Source: an uncultured Romboutsia sp. (GTDB lineage Bacteria; Bacillota; Clostridia; Peptostreptococcales; Peptostreptococcaceae). Taken from it: 64,000 nucleotides of DNA. The stretch lies in the NCBI GenBank assembly GCA_937880075.1, contig CALFLM010000016.1:1-64000 (forward strand), written 5' to 3'. The notes under the pieces were generated by a model that was given only the letters and a program-made list of their open reading frames with translations, did no database searches and was not told the DNA's origin. Made by a program: the position numbers and the translations under genes. Below, piece by piece: positions 53,418-63,726 of the stretch (position 1 is the stretch's first letter; every line of letters starts with the position of its first letter).

Positions 53418-53629
53418 TTGCACTATTTTAGTTTATATATTGATTTTGAATTAATTTTTATAGTAATTGAACTTAATAATAAATGTACGTAATGTGTATC
53501 AAATCAATACTTATCTTAGAACTTGTAAAATAGTTATAGATTAAATTTACACACTTTTATAAATTAGATTACTATACTTTTAAATTAATTTTTATTTTAT
53601 TAATTTAAACTTATATATTTTATCCTATA

Positions 53630-53690
53630 AAAAAGGGATTATCTCAAACCAAAATTATATATTTAATAACTTTGATTAAAACAATCCCTC
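53630..53690 (-). terminator. Terminator of the cysteine desulfurase-like gene
   Basis: AGGGATT and AATCCCT arms separated by a ~45-nt partly paired loop, followed by six T on the minus strand. Confidence 0.65.
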
Positions 53691-53698
53691 TTATCTAT

Positions 53699-54841
53699 TT
53701 AATTATTCTTAGATATATCCTTTAATGCTTCTATAGCTTTATCTATTTCTTCTTTAGTATTAAAATATCCTATACTAAATCTTACTGCACCTTGCTCAAG
53801 TGTTCCTAGCGTTTTATGTGCTAGAGGAGAACAATGTATTCCCGATCTAGTAGCTATATCATATTCGCTATCTAGTAAAAATGTTATTTCACCAGAATCC
53901 ATATTTCCTATATTTATAGTTATAACAGATGCTCTTTTATTTGCATCCTTAGGACCATAAATTTTTATATTAGGTACTTCTTCTAATCTATCTAACATAT
54001 ATCTACATAACTCTTCTTCGTGTTCTTTTATTTTGTCTATACCTTCTTTAAATATAAACTTAACTCCTTCGTTTAATCCAACTATACCTGGAGTGTTATG
54101 TGTACCTGATTCATATTTATCTGGAAGAAGATCTGGTTGAAATAAATCTTCAGATTTACTTCCTGTGCCACCTTCTTTTAAAATATTTATATTTAACCCT
54201 TCTTTTATATATAAAATACCAGTTCCTTGTGGACCTAATAGTCCTTTGTGACCTGGTGCTGCTAACATGTCTGCATAAACTTCTTTTAAGTCTATATTAT
54301 ATACACCTGCTGTTTGAGACGCATCTACTAAATATAATATTTTATGAGATTTTGCAACTTCTGACACAGCTTTTATATCTATTAATGTTCCACATACATT
54401 TGATGCATGTGTTGTTACTATTAATTTAGTATTCGGTTTTATTGCTTTTTCTAAGTCTTGTATATCTAAAAATCCTTCTTTATCACATTGTACTATAGTA
54501 TTCTCTATACCTAATTTTTCAAGAGATTTTATAGGTCTTATTACAGAATTATGCTCCATACTAGTAGTTATTATATGATCTCCTGTATTTATAACACCTT
54601 TTATAGCTAAATTTAAAGAATCTGTTGCATTGTTAGTAAATACTATATTCATAGGATTATCTATATTAAATAATTTAGCTATATTTTCTCTTGCATCATA
54701 TATTTCTCTAGCTGCTTTAATAGCTAGTTTATGTCCTGCCCTACCTGGATTTGCACAGTAGTTTTTCATACAATCCATCATAGCATCATATACAGCTTCT
54801 GGCTTAGGAAATGTTGTTGCTGCATTATCTAAATAAATCAT
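53699..54841 (-). CDS. Cysteine desulfurase / selenocysteine lyase-like class V aminotransferase
   Basis: 380 residues. MIYLDNAATTFPKPEAVYDA start, pyridoxal-phosphate Lys in APGHKGLLGPQG (~207), substrate loop with catalytic Cys in RSGIHCSPLAHKTLGT (~340). It belongs to the group of class V enzymes, common in Clostridia, that neighbours DUF3343 and yedF genes, so it may supply sulfur or selenium to them rather than to iron-sulfur assembly. No iscU or sufU gene is close. Follows spo0J by 21 bp and may be its co-transcribed tail. Confidence 0.88.
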   Translation of the reverse strand: MIYLDNAATTFPKPEAVYDAMMDCMKNYCANPGRAGHKLAIKAAREIYDARENIAKLFNIDNPMNIVFTNNATDSLNLAIKGVINTGDHIITTSMEHNSVIRPIKSLEKLGIENTIVQCDKEGFLDIQDLEKAIKPNTKLIVTTHASNVCGTLIDIKAVSEVAKSHKILYLVDASQTAGVYNIDLKEVYADMLAAPGHKGLLGPQGTGILYIKEGLNINILKEGGTGSKSEDLFQPDLLPDKYESGTHNTPGIVGLNEGVKFIFKEGIDKIKEHEEELCRYMLDRLEEVPNIKIYGPKDANKRASVITINIGNMDSGEITFLLDSEYDIATRSGIHCSPLAHKTLGTLEQGAVRFSIGYFNTKEEIDKAIEALKDISKNN

Positions 54842-54862
54842 TTCATGATTTCCTTCCTTGTC

Positions 54863-55738
54863 TTAATTCTCCTCAAGAAGCATAGATACTATATTATTTA
54901 AATCATCTTCATTATAGTATTCTATTTCTATTTTTCCTTTTTTCTTTCCTTTAGATATATTTACCTTAGTTCCAAATATATTTCTTAGTTTTTCTTCTAC
55001 ATCAACAATAAATACATCTTTTTCTTTTGATTTTTTAGGAATTTCTTTAATATTATCCTCGCATATTTTCTTAGCTAAAACTTCTGTTGCTCTAACTGAA
55101 AGCTCTTCAGCTATAACTTTATTTGCTAATTCTAATTGAAGATTCTCATCATTTACTCTAAGTAATGCTTTACCATGTCCTGCAGTTATTTGACCTTGAT
55201 CTATCATATCCATTATTTTTTGTGGAAGATTTAATAATCTTAATGTATTTGTTATATGCGGTCTACTTTTTCCTACAGCTTCTGATATTTCTTCTTGAGT
55301 AACTTCATAATTCTTTATTAAACTTCTATATGCTAATGCTTCTTCTATAGGGTTTAATTCTTCTCTTTGTAAGTTTTCTATAAGTGCTATTTCCATTATA
55401 TCTTTCATAGGTATATCTTTTATAACTGCAGGTATGTCACTTTTACGAGCTAGCTTAGATGCTCTATATCTTCTTTCTCCTGCTATTATCATATATTTAC
55501 CTTTATCATCAGGCTTTAACACTATTGGTTGTAATACGCCATAATTCTTTATAGATTCACTTAATATCTTTATTTTCTCTTCGTCAAATACTCTTCTAGG
55601 TTGATCTTGATTTGGATATATATTTTTTAAATCTATTGTTATTATATCTTTTTTATCTATTTCAGTACTAATATCAGGTATTAACGCACTAAGGCCCCTT
55701 CCTAATCTATTAGTTCTTTTTGTCGCTTTATTCTCCAT
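54863..55738 (-). CDS. spo0J: Chromosome-partitioning protein ParB/Spo0J
   Basis: 291 residues. NTPase/CTPase N-terminal ParB domain (IYPNQDQPRRVFDEEKI; GERRYRASKLA), helix-turn-helix (TQEEISEAVGKSRPHITNTL), and a C-terminal dimerisation region. It binds parS, spreads as a CTP-dependent clamp and recruits condensin. Adjacent to parA (soj) with 1 bp gap; a parS-like site exists at 60162-60177. Confidence 0.96.
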   Translation of the reverse strand: MENKATKRTNRLGRGLSALIPDISTEIDKKDIITIDLKNIYPNQDQPRRVFDEEKIKILSESIKNYGVLQPIVLKPDDKGKYMIIAGERRYRASKLARKSDIPAVIKDIPMKDIMEIALIENLQREELNPIEEALAYRSLIKNYEVTQEEISEAVGKSRPHITNTLRLLNLPQKIMDMIDQGQITAGHGKALLRVNDENLQLELANKVIAEELSVRATEVLAKKICEDNIKEIPKKSKEKDVFIVDVEEKLRNIFGTKVNISKGKKKGKIEIEYYNEDDLNNIVSMLLEEN

Positions 55739-55739
55739 A

Positions 55740-56513
55740 TTATATTATATCCTCCTCTAAATCTATAAACTCTTCTGCTAGTTCCATATATGCTACTGCA
55801 CCCTTACATTTTGAATCATAATAAATTACTGGCTTTCCATGACTAGGTGCTTCTGCTAGTCTAACATTCCTTGGTATTAATGTCGTATATACATTACCTT
55901 TAAAGTATCTTTTTACTTCATCTACTACTTGAATTGATAAATTGGCTCTTCCATCAAACATACTTAACACAACACCTTGAATATCAAGGTTTGGATTTAA
56001 TCTAGATTTGACTAGTTTTATAGTTCCCATAAGCTGACTAACACCTTCTAATGCATAATATTCACATTGTATAGGTATTAAAACACTATCTACTGCGGTT
56101 AAACTATTTATAGTTAACATTCCTAATGAAGGAGGGCAATCTATAAATACATAGTCATATTTATCTCTTACTTTATCTATAGCATTTTTTAATATATATT
56201 CTCTGCTATCTCTTGATGTAAGTTCTATTTCACATCCTGCTAAATCTGTATCTGCTGCCACTATATCGATATTTTCAAATTCAGTACTTATTATTGTTTC
56301 ACTTATATCTACACCATCTATTACAACATCATATATTGTTTTCTCAACTAAATGTTTGTCAATTCCATATCCACTCGTTGTATTTCCCTGTGGATCTAAA
56401 TCTAAAACTAGTATTTTTTTTCCCATTGTTCCTAAACTTGCAGTTAAGTTTACATTAGTAGTAGTTTTACCTACTCCTCCTTTTTGGTTAAATACTGCTA
56501 TTACTTTGCTCAT
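55740..56513 (-). CDS. soj: ParA-family ATPase Soj
   Basis: 257 residues. Deviant Walker A KGGVGKTTTNVNL, Walker A' motif YVFIDCPPSLG and QCEYYALEGVSQL typical of chromosomal ParA. Works with Spo0J in origin segregation and regulates DnaA. Second position of noc-soj-spo0J cluster. Confidence 0.97.
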   Translation of the reverse strand: MSKVIAVFNQKGGVGKTTTNVNLTASLGTMGKKILVLDLDPQGNTTSGYGIDKHLVEKTIYDVVIDGVDISETIISTEFENIDIVAADTDLAGCEIELTSRDSREYILKNAIDKVRDKYDYVFIDCPPSLGMLTINSLTAVDSVLIPIQCEYYALEGVSQLMGTIKLVKSRLNPNLDIQGVVLSMFDGRANLSIQVVDEVKRYFKGNVYTTLIPRNVRLAEAPSHGKPVIYYDSKCKGAVAYMELAEEFIDLEEDII

Positions 56514-56540
56514 ATTGACTCTTCCCCCCGTAATATTTCA

Positions 56541-56575
56541 AAAAAAGATTACTGCAAAACAGTAACCTTTTTATT
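56541..56575 (-). terminator. noc terminator
   Basis: Stem AAAAGGTTACTG / CAGTAATCTTTT with loop TTTTG and trailing T run on the minus strand, overlapping the noc stop. Confidence 0.85.
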
Positions 56576-57356
56576 TTTTAGGAATCTTTACGACAACTTC
56601 CATATAATCGCCTTTATCTACTTCATTATATTTAGCTTCGATTCCTGTACCAATTATTGCATCAAAGGCTTGCTTCATCGTGTTTAAATATATTCTTATA
56701 CCCATAGTTCCTTTTATATTTTGTTTTTTTTCTGAATCTTGAGGGTTCTCTAACTCTTCTAATATATCCTTTATTATCTTTTCTGTTTTCTTTACAGTTA
56801 ACTCATTTTTTATTATCTTATCAAGAACTTCATTAACTAAATCTTCTGTTGGCAATTTAAGAAGAGCTCTTGCATGTCTTTCTGTTAAGTTATTTTCTAC
56901 TAACTTTATTTTTACACTGTTAGGTAATCTAAGTATTCTTAACTTATTTGCTATAGTAGACTGATTTTTACCTAACTTCTCAGCTAACTGTTGTTGTGTA
57001 AATTCATGTTCTTTTATTAGGTTCTCATAACCCATTGCTTCTTCTATAAAATTTAAATCTTCTCTTTGTAGATTTTCTAATAAAGCTAGCACTGCAGATG
57101 ATTCATCAGACATGTTATTTATGATAGCTGGAACAGCTTGAAGATTAGCTAATTTTGCAGCTCTAAATCTTCTTTCCCCCGCAATTAACTCATACTTATC
57201 ATCTTTTTGCCTAACTGTTATTGGTTGAAGTATTCCATAAACTTTTATAGAATTGCTTAGTTCTTCTAAAGCTGCTTGTGAAAATACCTTTCTTGGTTGA
57301 TATGGATTAGGGACTATGTTTTCTATAGGTATCTCCATAACTTTTTTATCTTCCAT
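56571..57356 (-). CDS. noc: Nucleoid occlusion protein Noc (ParB paralogue)
   Basis: 261 residues. ParB-type N-domain (ENIVPNPYQPRKVFSQAALE; GERRFRAAKLAN) and HTH (TQQQLAEKLGKNQSTIANKL). Position directly downstream of rsmG-mnmG-mnmE and upstream of soj-spo0J is the classical noc locus. It blocks division over the chromosome by binding its own sites and the membrane. A second spo0J-like copy is the alternative reading, but synteny favours Noc. Confidence 0.9.
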   Translation of the reverse strand: MEDKKVMEIPIENIVPNPYQPRKVFSQAALEELSNSIKVYGILQPITVRQKDDKYELIAGERRFRAAKLANLQAVPAIINNMSDESSAVLALLENLQREDLNFIEEAMGYENLIKEHEFTQQQLAEKLGKNQSTIANKLRILRLPNSVKIKLVENNLTERHARALLKLPTEDLVNEVLDKIIKNELTVKKTEKIIKDILEELENPQDSEKKQNIKGTMGIRIYLNTMKQAFDAIIGTGIEAKYNEVDKGDYMEVVVKIPKK

Positions 57357-57527
57357 AACATACCTCTCTCATTTAGGATAAATATATTTTAATTTAATTA
57401 TTTACAAATTAATACTTCATTTTAATACTATATTAGATATATAAATAACATTTCTTCACAATACTTATATAATCCTTCTATTTTATTTTACTTTTAACAC
57501 AAATTTATATATTTCTAAAATAAAATA

Positions 57528-58247
57528 TTATTTTATCGGGCTTTTTACTGGTTTTCCCGCTTTTCTTGGGTATTTATTTGGCGTATTTTTTATTTTTTTA
57601 AATACTAATATATTATGGTTTAAATCAGATTCAGGCAATTCGATATTTATCTTTTCTATAAACTCAACACCTAAAACATCCATCGCTAATTTTGATTCTT
57701 CTAACTCTAAGTTTGCATTTGGACCTTTTAAACACACAAAGTATCCACCTAATTTAACAAATGGAACACAAAATTCCATTAAAATAGGTAGTCCTGCAAC
57801 AGCTCTTGCAGTAGCTATATCATATTTTTCTCTGTACTCTTCTAGCTTACCAAAATCCTCTGCTCTACCATGTATAAACTTTATATTATCAATTTCCACT
57901 TGTCTACTTACTTCTTGCAAGAAGTTGATTCTCTTATTTAATGAGTCTAATAAAGTTAATTCTATATTTTTTAAGCAAATTCTTAAAGGTAATCCTGGGA
58001 ATCCTGCTCCAGTACCTACATCTATAATAGATACTCCATCTTTTATATATCCGTTAGTTACTGCTGAAACAGAATCTAAGAAGTGCTTTATATACACTTC
58101 TTTTTCATCTTCTATTCCAGTAAGGTTCATTTTTTGATTCCAATCGACTAATATTTCCCTGTAAATATTAAAATCATTTAATATTTTGTCATCTACTTGT
58201 ATTCCTAAATTTTCAAGACCATTTTTTAATATACCTCTATTGCTCAT
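57528..58247 (-). CDS. rsmG: 16S rRNA (guanine-527-N7) methyltransferase
   Basis: 239 residues. SAM motif [18 protein letters not shown] (~67-84) and [17 protein letters not shown] are the RsmG signature. Methylates G527 of 16S rRNA; loss gives low-level streptomycin resistance. Starts within the 3' end of mnmG (11-bp overlap), so it is translationally coupled. The 171-bp gap after mnmG-rsmG toward noc is AT-rich and empty. Confidence 0.97.
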   Translation of the reverse strand: MSNRGILKNGLENLGIQVDDKILNDFNIYREILVDWNQKMNLTGIEDEKEVYIKHFLDSVSAVTNGYIKDGVSIIDVGTGAGFPGLPLRICLKNIELTLLDSLNKRINFLQEVSRQVEIDNIKFIHGRAEDFGKLEEYREKYDIATARAVAGLPILMEFCVPFVKLGGYFVCLKGPNANLELEESKLAMDVLGVEFIEKINIELPESDLNHNILVFKKIKNTPNKYPRKAGKPVKSPIK

Positions 58248-60135
58248 CTTTTCCTCCTCTAGTTCTTCTCATTTGTTCTAAGTATATAAGAAGTACTGAT
58301 ATATCTGCAGGTGAAACTCCAGAGATACGAGATGCTTGTCCTATAGATATAGGTCTTATTGCATCTAGCTTTTGTCTTGCTTCTATTCTAAGTCCATCTA
58401 TTGATAAATAGTCTATTACTTCTGGTAATCTCTTATTTTCAAGCTTTTTAAATTGATCTATTTGCTTTAATTGCTTTTCTATATATCCTTCATATTTTGT
58501 CATTATTACACATTGTTCTTTAACTTCATAAGATACATCTTCTCCAGCACCTTTACCTATAGCTTCTATTAACTCATAAGTTACTTCTGGACGCTTTAAG
58601 AATTCATATAAAGATAAACCTACTTTTATTTCTGATGCTCCCATTTCATTTAATAAATGATTTACTTCTTTAGGAGTTACTCTTTCAGTTTTTAATCTTT
58701 CTAATTCTTGTTCTACTTCAGCTTTCTTCTTAAGATATCTTTGATATCTTTCTTCTGAAACTAAACCTATATCATATCCTCTTTGAGTAAGTCTCATATC
58801 AGCATTATCTTGTCTTAGATATAGTCTGTATTCTGATCTTGAAGTCATCATTCTATATGGTTCATTAGTTCCTTTTGTAACTAAATCATCTATTAATACA
58901 CCTATATATGCTTCTGATCTATCAAGTACAAAAGGCTCTTTTCCTTCTATTTTATGAGCTGCATTTATACCAGCTATAAGTCCTTGAGCTGCTGCTTCTT
59001 CATAACCAGATGTTCCATTAAACTGACCAGCACTGAATAAGTTTTCAACTCCTTTTATTTCAAGACTTATTTTTAATTGAGTTGGATCTATACAATCATA
59101 CTCTATAGCATACGCAGGTCTCATTATTTTAGCATTTTCAAGACCTTTTACACTCTTATACATTTCAATTTGAACTTCATAAGGTAAACTTGTTGATATA
59201 CCTTGAATGTACATTTCTTTTGTATCTAAACCTTCTGGCTCTATAAATATTTGGTGCGATTCTTTATCACTAAATCTTACAACTTTATCTTCTATAGATG
59301 GACAATATCTAGCTCCTGTACTATCTGCTTGCCCACTATACATAGCCGTTCTTTCTAAGTTGTTAGTTATTATTTCATGAGTTCTTGGGTTTGTTCTTGT
59401 TAAATAACAAGGCTCTTGTTTTATTCCTATATCATCAGTTAAGAATGAGAATGGAGTAATCTTTTTATCTCCTTCTTGTATAGACATCTCCGAAAAATCT
59501 ATACTATCTCTATGAATTCTAGCAGGAGTTCCTGTTTTGAACCTTCTCATATTTAATCCTAAGTCAACTAATCTATCTGTAAGATGTTTAGAATATGCTA
59601 ATGCATTAGGACCTTCATTAATAGTCAATTCGCCTATAAATATCTTAGAGTTTAAATAAACTCCAGTTGCTAATATAACGGCTTTAGCTTCATATTTACA
59701 TCCTAGCTTAGTAACTACACCTGTAACAACTTGTCCTTCATGTAATATATCAACCACTTCATCCATAACTATATCTATATTAGGATTATCTTCTAAAGTC
59801 TTCTTCATTTCTGTGTGATATTTAAATTTATCAGCCTGACCTCTTAAAGAGTGAACTGCTGGCCCTTTAGCAGTATTTAACATTCTACTTTGTATAAGTG
59901 TCTTATCTGCATTTATACCCATTTGTCCACCTAAAGCATCAATTTCTTTTACTAATTGTCCTTTACCAGTCCCACCTATTGATGGATTACAAGGCATTAA
60001 GGCTATTGAATCTAAAGACATAGTAACTACTAATGTCTTATGTCCCATCCTTGCTGTAGCAAGAGCTGCTTCACAACCGGCATGCCCTGCTCCAACTACT
60101 ATTACGTCATACTTCCCTGCATCAAACTGTTTCAT
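58237..60135 (-). CDS. mnmG: tRNA uridine-5-carboxymethylaminomethyl modification enzyme, FAD subunit
   Basis: 632 residues. FAD-binding [19 protein letters not shown] (~15-33), GidA signatures [20 protein letters not shown] and [16 protein letters not shown] region ([14 protein letters not shown]), and C-terminal helical tRNA-binding part. Works with MnmE to modify the wobble uridine of several tRNAs. Start ATG follows GAAAGGAGAT. Upstream 60136-60196 carries the parS-like palindrome. Confidence 0.98.
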   Translation of the reverse strand: MKQFDAGKYDVIVVGAGHAGCEAALATARMGHKTLVVTMSLDSIALMPCNPSIGGTGKGQLVKEIDALGGQMGINADKTLIQSRMLNTAKGPAVHSLRGQADKFKYHTEMKKTLEDNPNIDIVMDEVVDILHEGQVVTGVVTKLGCKYEAKAVILATGVYLNSKIFIGELTINEGPNALAYSKHLTDRLVDLGLNMRRFKTGTPARIHRDSIDFSEMSIQEGDKKITPFSFLTDDIGIKQEPCYLTRTNPRTHEIITNNLERTAMYSGQADSTGARYCPSIEDKVVRFSDKESHQIFIEPEGLDTKEMYIQGISTSLPYEVQIEMYKSVKGLENAKIMRPAYAIEYDCIDPTQLKISLEIKGVENLFSAGQFNGTSGYEEAAAQGLIAGINAAHKIEGKEPFVLDRSEAYIGVLIDDLVTKGTNEPYRMMTSRSEYRLYLRQDNADMRLTQRGYDIGLVSEERYQRYLKKKAEVEQELERLKTERVTPKEVNHLLNEMGASEIKVGLSLYEFLKRPEVTYELIEAIGKGAGEDVSYEVKEQCVIMTKYEGYIEKQLKQIDQFKKLENKRLPEVIDYLSIDGLRIEARQKLDAIRPISIGQASRISGVSPADISVLLIYLEQMRRTRGGKDEQ

Positions 60136-60161
60136 ATGGATCTCCTTTCTGTTTTACGTTA

Positions 60162-60177
60162 TGTTTCACGCAAAACA
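60162..60177 (+). promoter_or_regulatory. parS-like site between mnmE and mnmG
   Basis: TGTTTCACGCAAAACA matches the Firmicutes parS consensus TGTTTCACGTGAAACA at 14 of 16 positions, and it extends to an outer inverted repeat ACGTTATG / CATAACGT. Location near spo0J and oriC is where parS sites cluster. Two mismatches break the centre symmetry, so binding could be weaker. Confidence 0.6.
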
Positions 60178-60196
60178 TAACGTTCTTTATATATAT

Positions 60197-61585
60197 TTAT
60201 TTACCTATACAGAAGTTTGCAAATATTGTATCTAATAAATCTTCTCTTACTGTGTCTCCGTTTATATATCCTAAATAATCCCATATATTTTTAAAATCAA
60301 CTTCTATAAAATCATATGGCATTCTTTGCTCAATAGCATTCATTGCATCGTTTATAGATTCATATGCTTTAAATAGAGCATCTTTATGTCTTGAATTAGT
60401 TATTATTAAGTTAGAAGAATTTTTTACGCTTCCATGATAAACCATAGATTCTATCTTATCTTGTAATTCCTCTATCCCTTGATGTTTTAAAGCTGATATC
60501 TTTATTATATCTTCACTATTAACAAATTCTTCTATTTTTTCTAATTCTATTTGAGGTTCTAAGTCCATTTTATTTAACAGAACTATAGTCTTCTTATTTT
60601 TAAGATTTTCTAAAATCTCCATATCTTCTTGTGATAATTTTCTAGATGCATCTAGAACCATTATAACTAAATCAGCTGTACTGAAAGATTCCTTAGATTT
60701 TTCTACCCCTATTTTTTCAACTACATCTTCTGTTTCTCTTATACCTGCAGTATCAACTATTTTTAGAGGTATACCCTTTATATTAACAAACTCTTCTATA
60801 ACATCTCTAGTTGTACCTGCTATATCAGTTACTATTGCTCTATTTTCTCCTAGTATAGAGTTTAGTAAAGATGATTTACCTACATTAGGCTTACCTACTA
60901 TTACAGTTTTTAAACCATCTCTAAGTATTTTACCACTTTCCGCTGTATCGTAAAGTTTTTTGATTTCATTTCTAAGCTCAAGAGCTTTTTCTTCTAGTCT
61001 TTGATATGTGATTTCTTCTACATCTTCTTCTGCAAAATCTATAGAAACTTCTAAGTGAGCTAAAACTTCCGTAACATTCATTCTTAAATCTTTTATTTTT
61101 TTAGCTAAACTTCCTTCTAATTGATTTTGAGCTACTTCATGAGCCATATCCGTTTTTGATTTTATAACATCGATTATAGCTTCTGCTTGAGATAAGTCTA
61201 TTCTTCCATTTAAAAATGCTCTTTTTGTAAACTCTCCTGACTCAGCTAATCTTACACCTTTAGATAGTATAAGTTCTAATATTTTTTTTACTGAAATAAA
61301 TCCACCGTGGCAATTTATTTCTATTACATCTTCAGTTGTATATGAATTCGGTCCTTTCATATAAGCTACTAACACTTCATCTATTACTTTTTCACCATCA
61401 ACGATTGTCCCATATATTAACGTTCTCGCATTATAATCTTTTATCATTTTTCCTGATTTAGATTTAAAGATTGATTGGGTTACTTGTAGTGATTTTTCTC
61501 CACTAATTCTGATTATTCCTATTCCACCTTCTCCAGGTGCTGTAGCAATTGCCGCTATAGTATCATCTATAAACAAATCATTCAC
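60197..61585 (-). CDS. mnmE: tRNA modification GTPase
   Basis: 462 residues. The N-terminal domain (DDTIAAIATAPGEGGIGIIR) binds folate, the central G domain carries GKPNVGKSSLLN (~229-240), DIAGTTRD and NKMD, and the C-terminus ends with the essential CIGK. The protein forms a complex with MnmG for wobble-uridine modification. Typical place downstream of jag. Confidence 0.98.
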   Translation of the reverse strand: MNDLFIDDTIAAIATAPGEGGIGIIRISGEKSLQVTQSIFKSKSGKMIKDYNARTLIYGTIVDGEKVIDEVLVAYMKGPNSYTTEDVIEINCHGGFISVKKILELILSKGVRLAESGEFTKRAFLNGRIDLSQAEAIIDVIKSKTDMAHEVAQNQLEGSLAKKIKDLRMNVTEVLAHLEVSIDFAEEDVEEITYQRLEEKALELRNEIKKLYDTAESGKILRDGLKTVIVGKPNVGKSSLLNSILGENRAIVTDIAGTTRDVIEEFVNIKGIPLKIVDTAGIRETEDVVEKIGVEKSKESFSTADLVIMVLDASRKLSQEDMEILENLKNKKTIVLLNKMDLEPQIELEKIEEFVNSEDIIKISALKHQGIEELQDKIESMVYHGSVKNSSNLIITNSRHKDALFKAYESINDAMNAIEQRMPYDFIEVDFKNIWDYLGYINGDTVREDLLDTIFANFCIGK

Positions 61586-61668
61586 CTCTTAATATAAATT
61601 TTATCCTTTTCGTTACTTTTAATTGTTTCCTTAATCTTAACATTATATAAAATAAATTGCAAAAATAA

Positions 61669-61692
61669 AACCCCCTATTACCTAGGAGGTTG
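61669..61692 (-). terminator. jag-mnmE intergenic terminator
   Basis: Minus-strand stem AACCTCCTA / TAGGGGGTT (one wobble) with loop GGTAA followed by TTATTTTT, directly after the jag stop. Confidence 0.8.
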
Positions 61693-61695
61693 ATT

Positions 61696-62325
61696 TTATT
61701 TTATATATTCTATTACTAATCTTCTATATGGGTCAGTTCCTTCACTATAAGTACTTACATACTTATCATTTTGAAGAGCAGAATGTATTATTCTTCTTTC
61801 ATAAGGATTCATATAGTCAAGTTTCTTAGTTCTCTTTGTTTTAGCTACTTCTCTAGCTACCTTGTGTGCATATCTTATTAAAGATGCTTCTCTCTTTGAT
61901 CTATAATCTTCTATATCCACAAGAACTCTCATATTAGAATTTTTATTTATTTTGTTAAGTGCAAGTCCTGTTAATAATTGTATAGAGTCTAAAGTTTCTC
62001 CTCTTTTACCAATTAAAGCAGCTGATTCTTGACCTCTTATATCAACTTTTATAAGATTACCTTCTTGAGTTACACTAAAATCTGCATCTATATTAGAATT
62101 TTTAAGTATGTTTTCAACAAAGGCCTTAGCTATATCTATTTCTGTTTCTTTTTCTATAACAGTAAATTTATAAAGACCATCCTTAGCACCTAAAAACCCT
62201 AAAAAACCTTTTGTTGGACTTTCTAATACTTGAATTTCTAAATCTTCTAATTTAGAATTTAATTCAACAATCGCTTTATTTATAGCTTCTTCTTTACTTT
62301 TACTTCTTATTTCTAGGCTTTTCAT
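61696..62325 (-). CDS. jag: RNA-binding protein Jag/KhpB
   Basis: 209 residues. Jag-N domain (~1-55, MKSLEIRSKSKEEAINKAIV), KH domain with GKRGETLDSIQLL (~125-137) and R3H domain with HSALQNDKYVSTYSEGTDP (C-terminal). Binds RNA with KhpA and affects cell elongation and division. Start lies 26 bp inside the end of yidC. Confidence 0.97.
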   Translation of the reverse strand: MKSLEIRSKSKEEAINKAIVELNSKLEDLEIQVLESPTKGFLGFLGAKDGLYKFTVIEKETEIDIAKAFVENILKNSNIDADFSVTQEGNLIKVDIRGQESAALIGKRGETLDSIQLLTGLALNKINKNSNMRVLVDIEDYRSKREASLIRYAHKVAREVAKTKRTKKLDYMNPYERRIIHSALQNDKYVSTYSEGTDPYRRLVIEYIK

Positions 62326-62998
62326 CTACTACTTCCTCCTTAGAAACAGCCAGTTTAGCTCTTAAAGGATTCATTATTAAATAGTGTTGTCCTATTGCAA
62401 ACACGTTACCTATTGTCCAGTATAATGTAAGACCTGCTGGGAAAGAGAATCCCCAGAATAACATCATAGCTGACATAACATAAGTCATTACCTTCATAGA
62501 TCCTTGTTGCTGATCTTTAGGCATCATTAATAATTGCATTAAAAATGTAGTTGCTCCTGATAATATAGCTAATATAACATCTGGCGTAGTTAAATCTTTT
62601 ATCCATAAAAACCCTTTTGCTGCAGTTGCAAATTGAGCTTGGTCTGTAAAAACTCCATATGTAACAGGTTCTCTTAATACAGAAAATAGTGCAATTAATA
62701 TAGGCATTTGTATTAATAAAGGTAAACACCCAGCTAATGGATTAATTTTAGCTTCTGTGTATATCTTCATTATTTCTTGTTGTTGTTTTTCAGGTTTATC
62801 TTTGTATTTTGTTTGTATTTCTTGTATCTTAGGCTGTATATCTTGCATTGCCTTCGTAGATTTTGTTTGCTTAATTGTAAGTGGTAGTAATAATACTTTT
62901 ACTAATATAGTGAATAATATTATTGAAAGTCCATAATTCTGAACAAACTCAAATATTATTCTTAGGACATGTCCTAAAGCATTACTTATAATATTCAC
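62300..62998 (-). CDS. yidC: Membrane protein insertase YidC
   Basis: 232 residues, the short Gram-positive form without a lipoprotein signal. Five hydrophobic helices (~15-35, 85-108, 133-153, 160-182, 195-215); conserved Arg in the first loop/helix region (LLPLTIKQTKSTKAMQDIQP) and NPLAGCLPLLIQMPILIALF. Inserts membrane proteins independently or with Sec. Operon order rnpA-yidD-yidC-jag-mnmE. Confidence 0.97.
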   Translation of the reverse strand: MNIISNALGHVLRIIFEFVQNYGLSIILFTILVKVLLLPLTIKQTKSTKAMQDIQPKIQEIQTKYKDKPEKQQQEIMKIYTEAKINPLAGCLPLLIQMPILIALFSVLREPVTYGVFTDQAQFATAAKGFLWIKDLTTPDVILAILSGATTFLMQLLMMPKDQQQGSMKVMTYVMSAMMLFWGFSFPAGLTLYWTIGNVFAIGQHYLIMNPLRAKLAVSKEEVVDEKPRNKK

Positions 62999-63027
62999 TT
63001 TCTATACCTCCCAAAGTATGTGTTGTT

Positions 63028-63213
63028 TTATTTAAGTGGATCGTATCCTCCTGGATGAAAAGGATGACACTTTAATAATCGTCTTAAGGTTAAATATATC
63101 CCTTTTAACGCTCCATATTTTCTAATTGCTTCAATTGAATACTGAGAACATGTAGGATAAAATCTACAAGTTGGTCCTTTTAAAGGAGATATAAATTTTT
63201 GGTAAAATCTCAC
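63028..63213 (-). CDS. yidD: Membrane protein insertion efficiency factor
   Basis: 61 residues from a GTG start. It has the entire YidD core: [43 protein letters not shown]. The reading frame stays open upstream through the expected N-terminal helix ([15 protein letters not shown]), but the natural start, a TTG with GGAGG at 63276-63278, is separated from it by an A10 tract and is out of frame by one base. One extra A would give an ~82-residue protein. See findings. It assists YidC-dependent insertion. Confidence 0.85.
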   Translation of the reverse strand: MRFYQKFISPLKGPTCRFYPTCSQYSIEAIRKYGALKGIYLTLRRLLKCHPFHPGGYDPLK

Positions 63214-63307
63214 TAAATAAATAAGTAACTTCGATGAATACCTATTAATTTCCTTTAATATATAATTTTTTTTTTCAAAACACAGACCTCCAAGTAAAAA
63301 TATAGAT

Positions 63308-63649
63308 TTATATTAATCCTGCTTTTTTTATAAGATGATTCATAGACTTTTCTATATCCTTATAATCAGCTTCTTTTATCGCAACTCTAGCTATAAATAC
63401 AATATCATATCCATATTTAACGTTTACATCGACATTTAATCTATATGATTCTTTTATTTTTCTTCTTATTTTATTTCTATTAATAGCATTTCCTACTTTT
63501 TTAGAAACTGAAATCCCTACTCTAGTAGAGTCTGATTTATTATCTAGTATATACATTACTAAGTTTCTATTCGCAAAAGATTTGCCGTGTTTGTATACTT
63601 TTCTAAAATCAGAGTCTTTTTTTAAACCTTGAGTTCTCTTGAAGTCCAT
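63308..63649 (-). CDS. rnpA: Ribonuclease P protein component
   Basis: 113 residues. RNR signature in [19 protein letters not shown] and [11 protein letters not shown] segment; [20 protein letters not shown] start. Protein subunit that helps the RNA subunit cut tRNA leaders. Standard location between rpmH and yidD. Confidence 0.98.
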   Translation of the reverse strand: MDFKRTQGLKKDSDFRKVYKHGKSFANRNLVMYILDNKSDSTRVGISVSKKVGNAINRNKIRRKIKESYRLNVDVNVKYGYDIVFIARVAIKEADYKDIEKSMNHLIKKAGLI

Positions 63650-63693
63650 CTTAAAACCTCCATAAACACAGCTGTTAATTATATTTTCTACAC

Positions 63694-63721
63694 AAAAAGG
63701 CCACTTAATAGCGGCCTTTTT
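63694..63721 (-). terminator. rpmH-rnpA intergenic terminator
   Basis: Stem AAAAAGGCC / GGCCTTTTT with a 10-nt loop and following T residues on the minus strand; attenuates readthrough from the strong rpmH promoter into rnpA. Confidence 0.85.
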
Positions 63722-63726
63722 AATTA

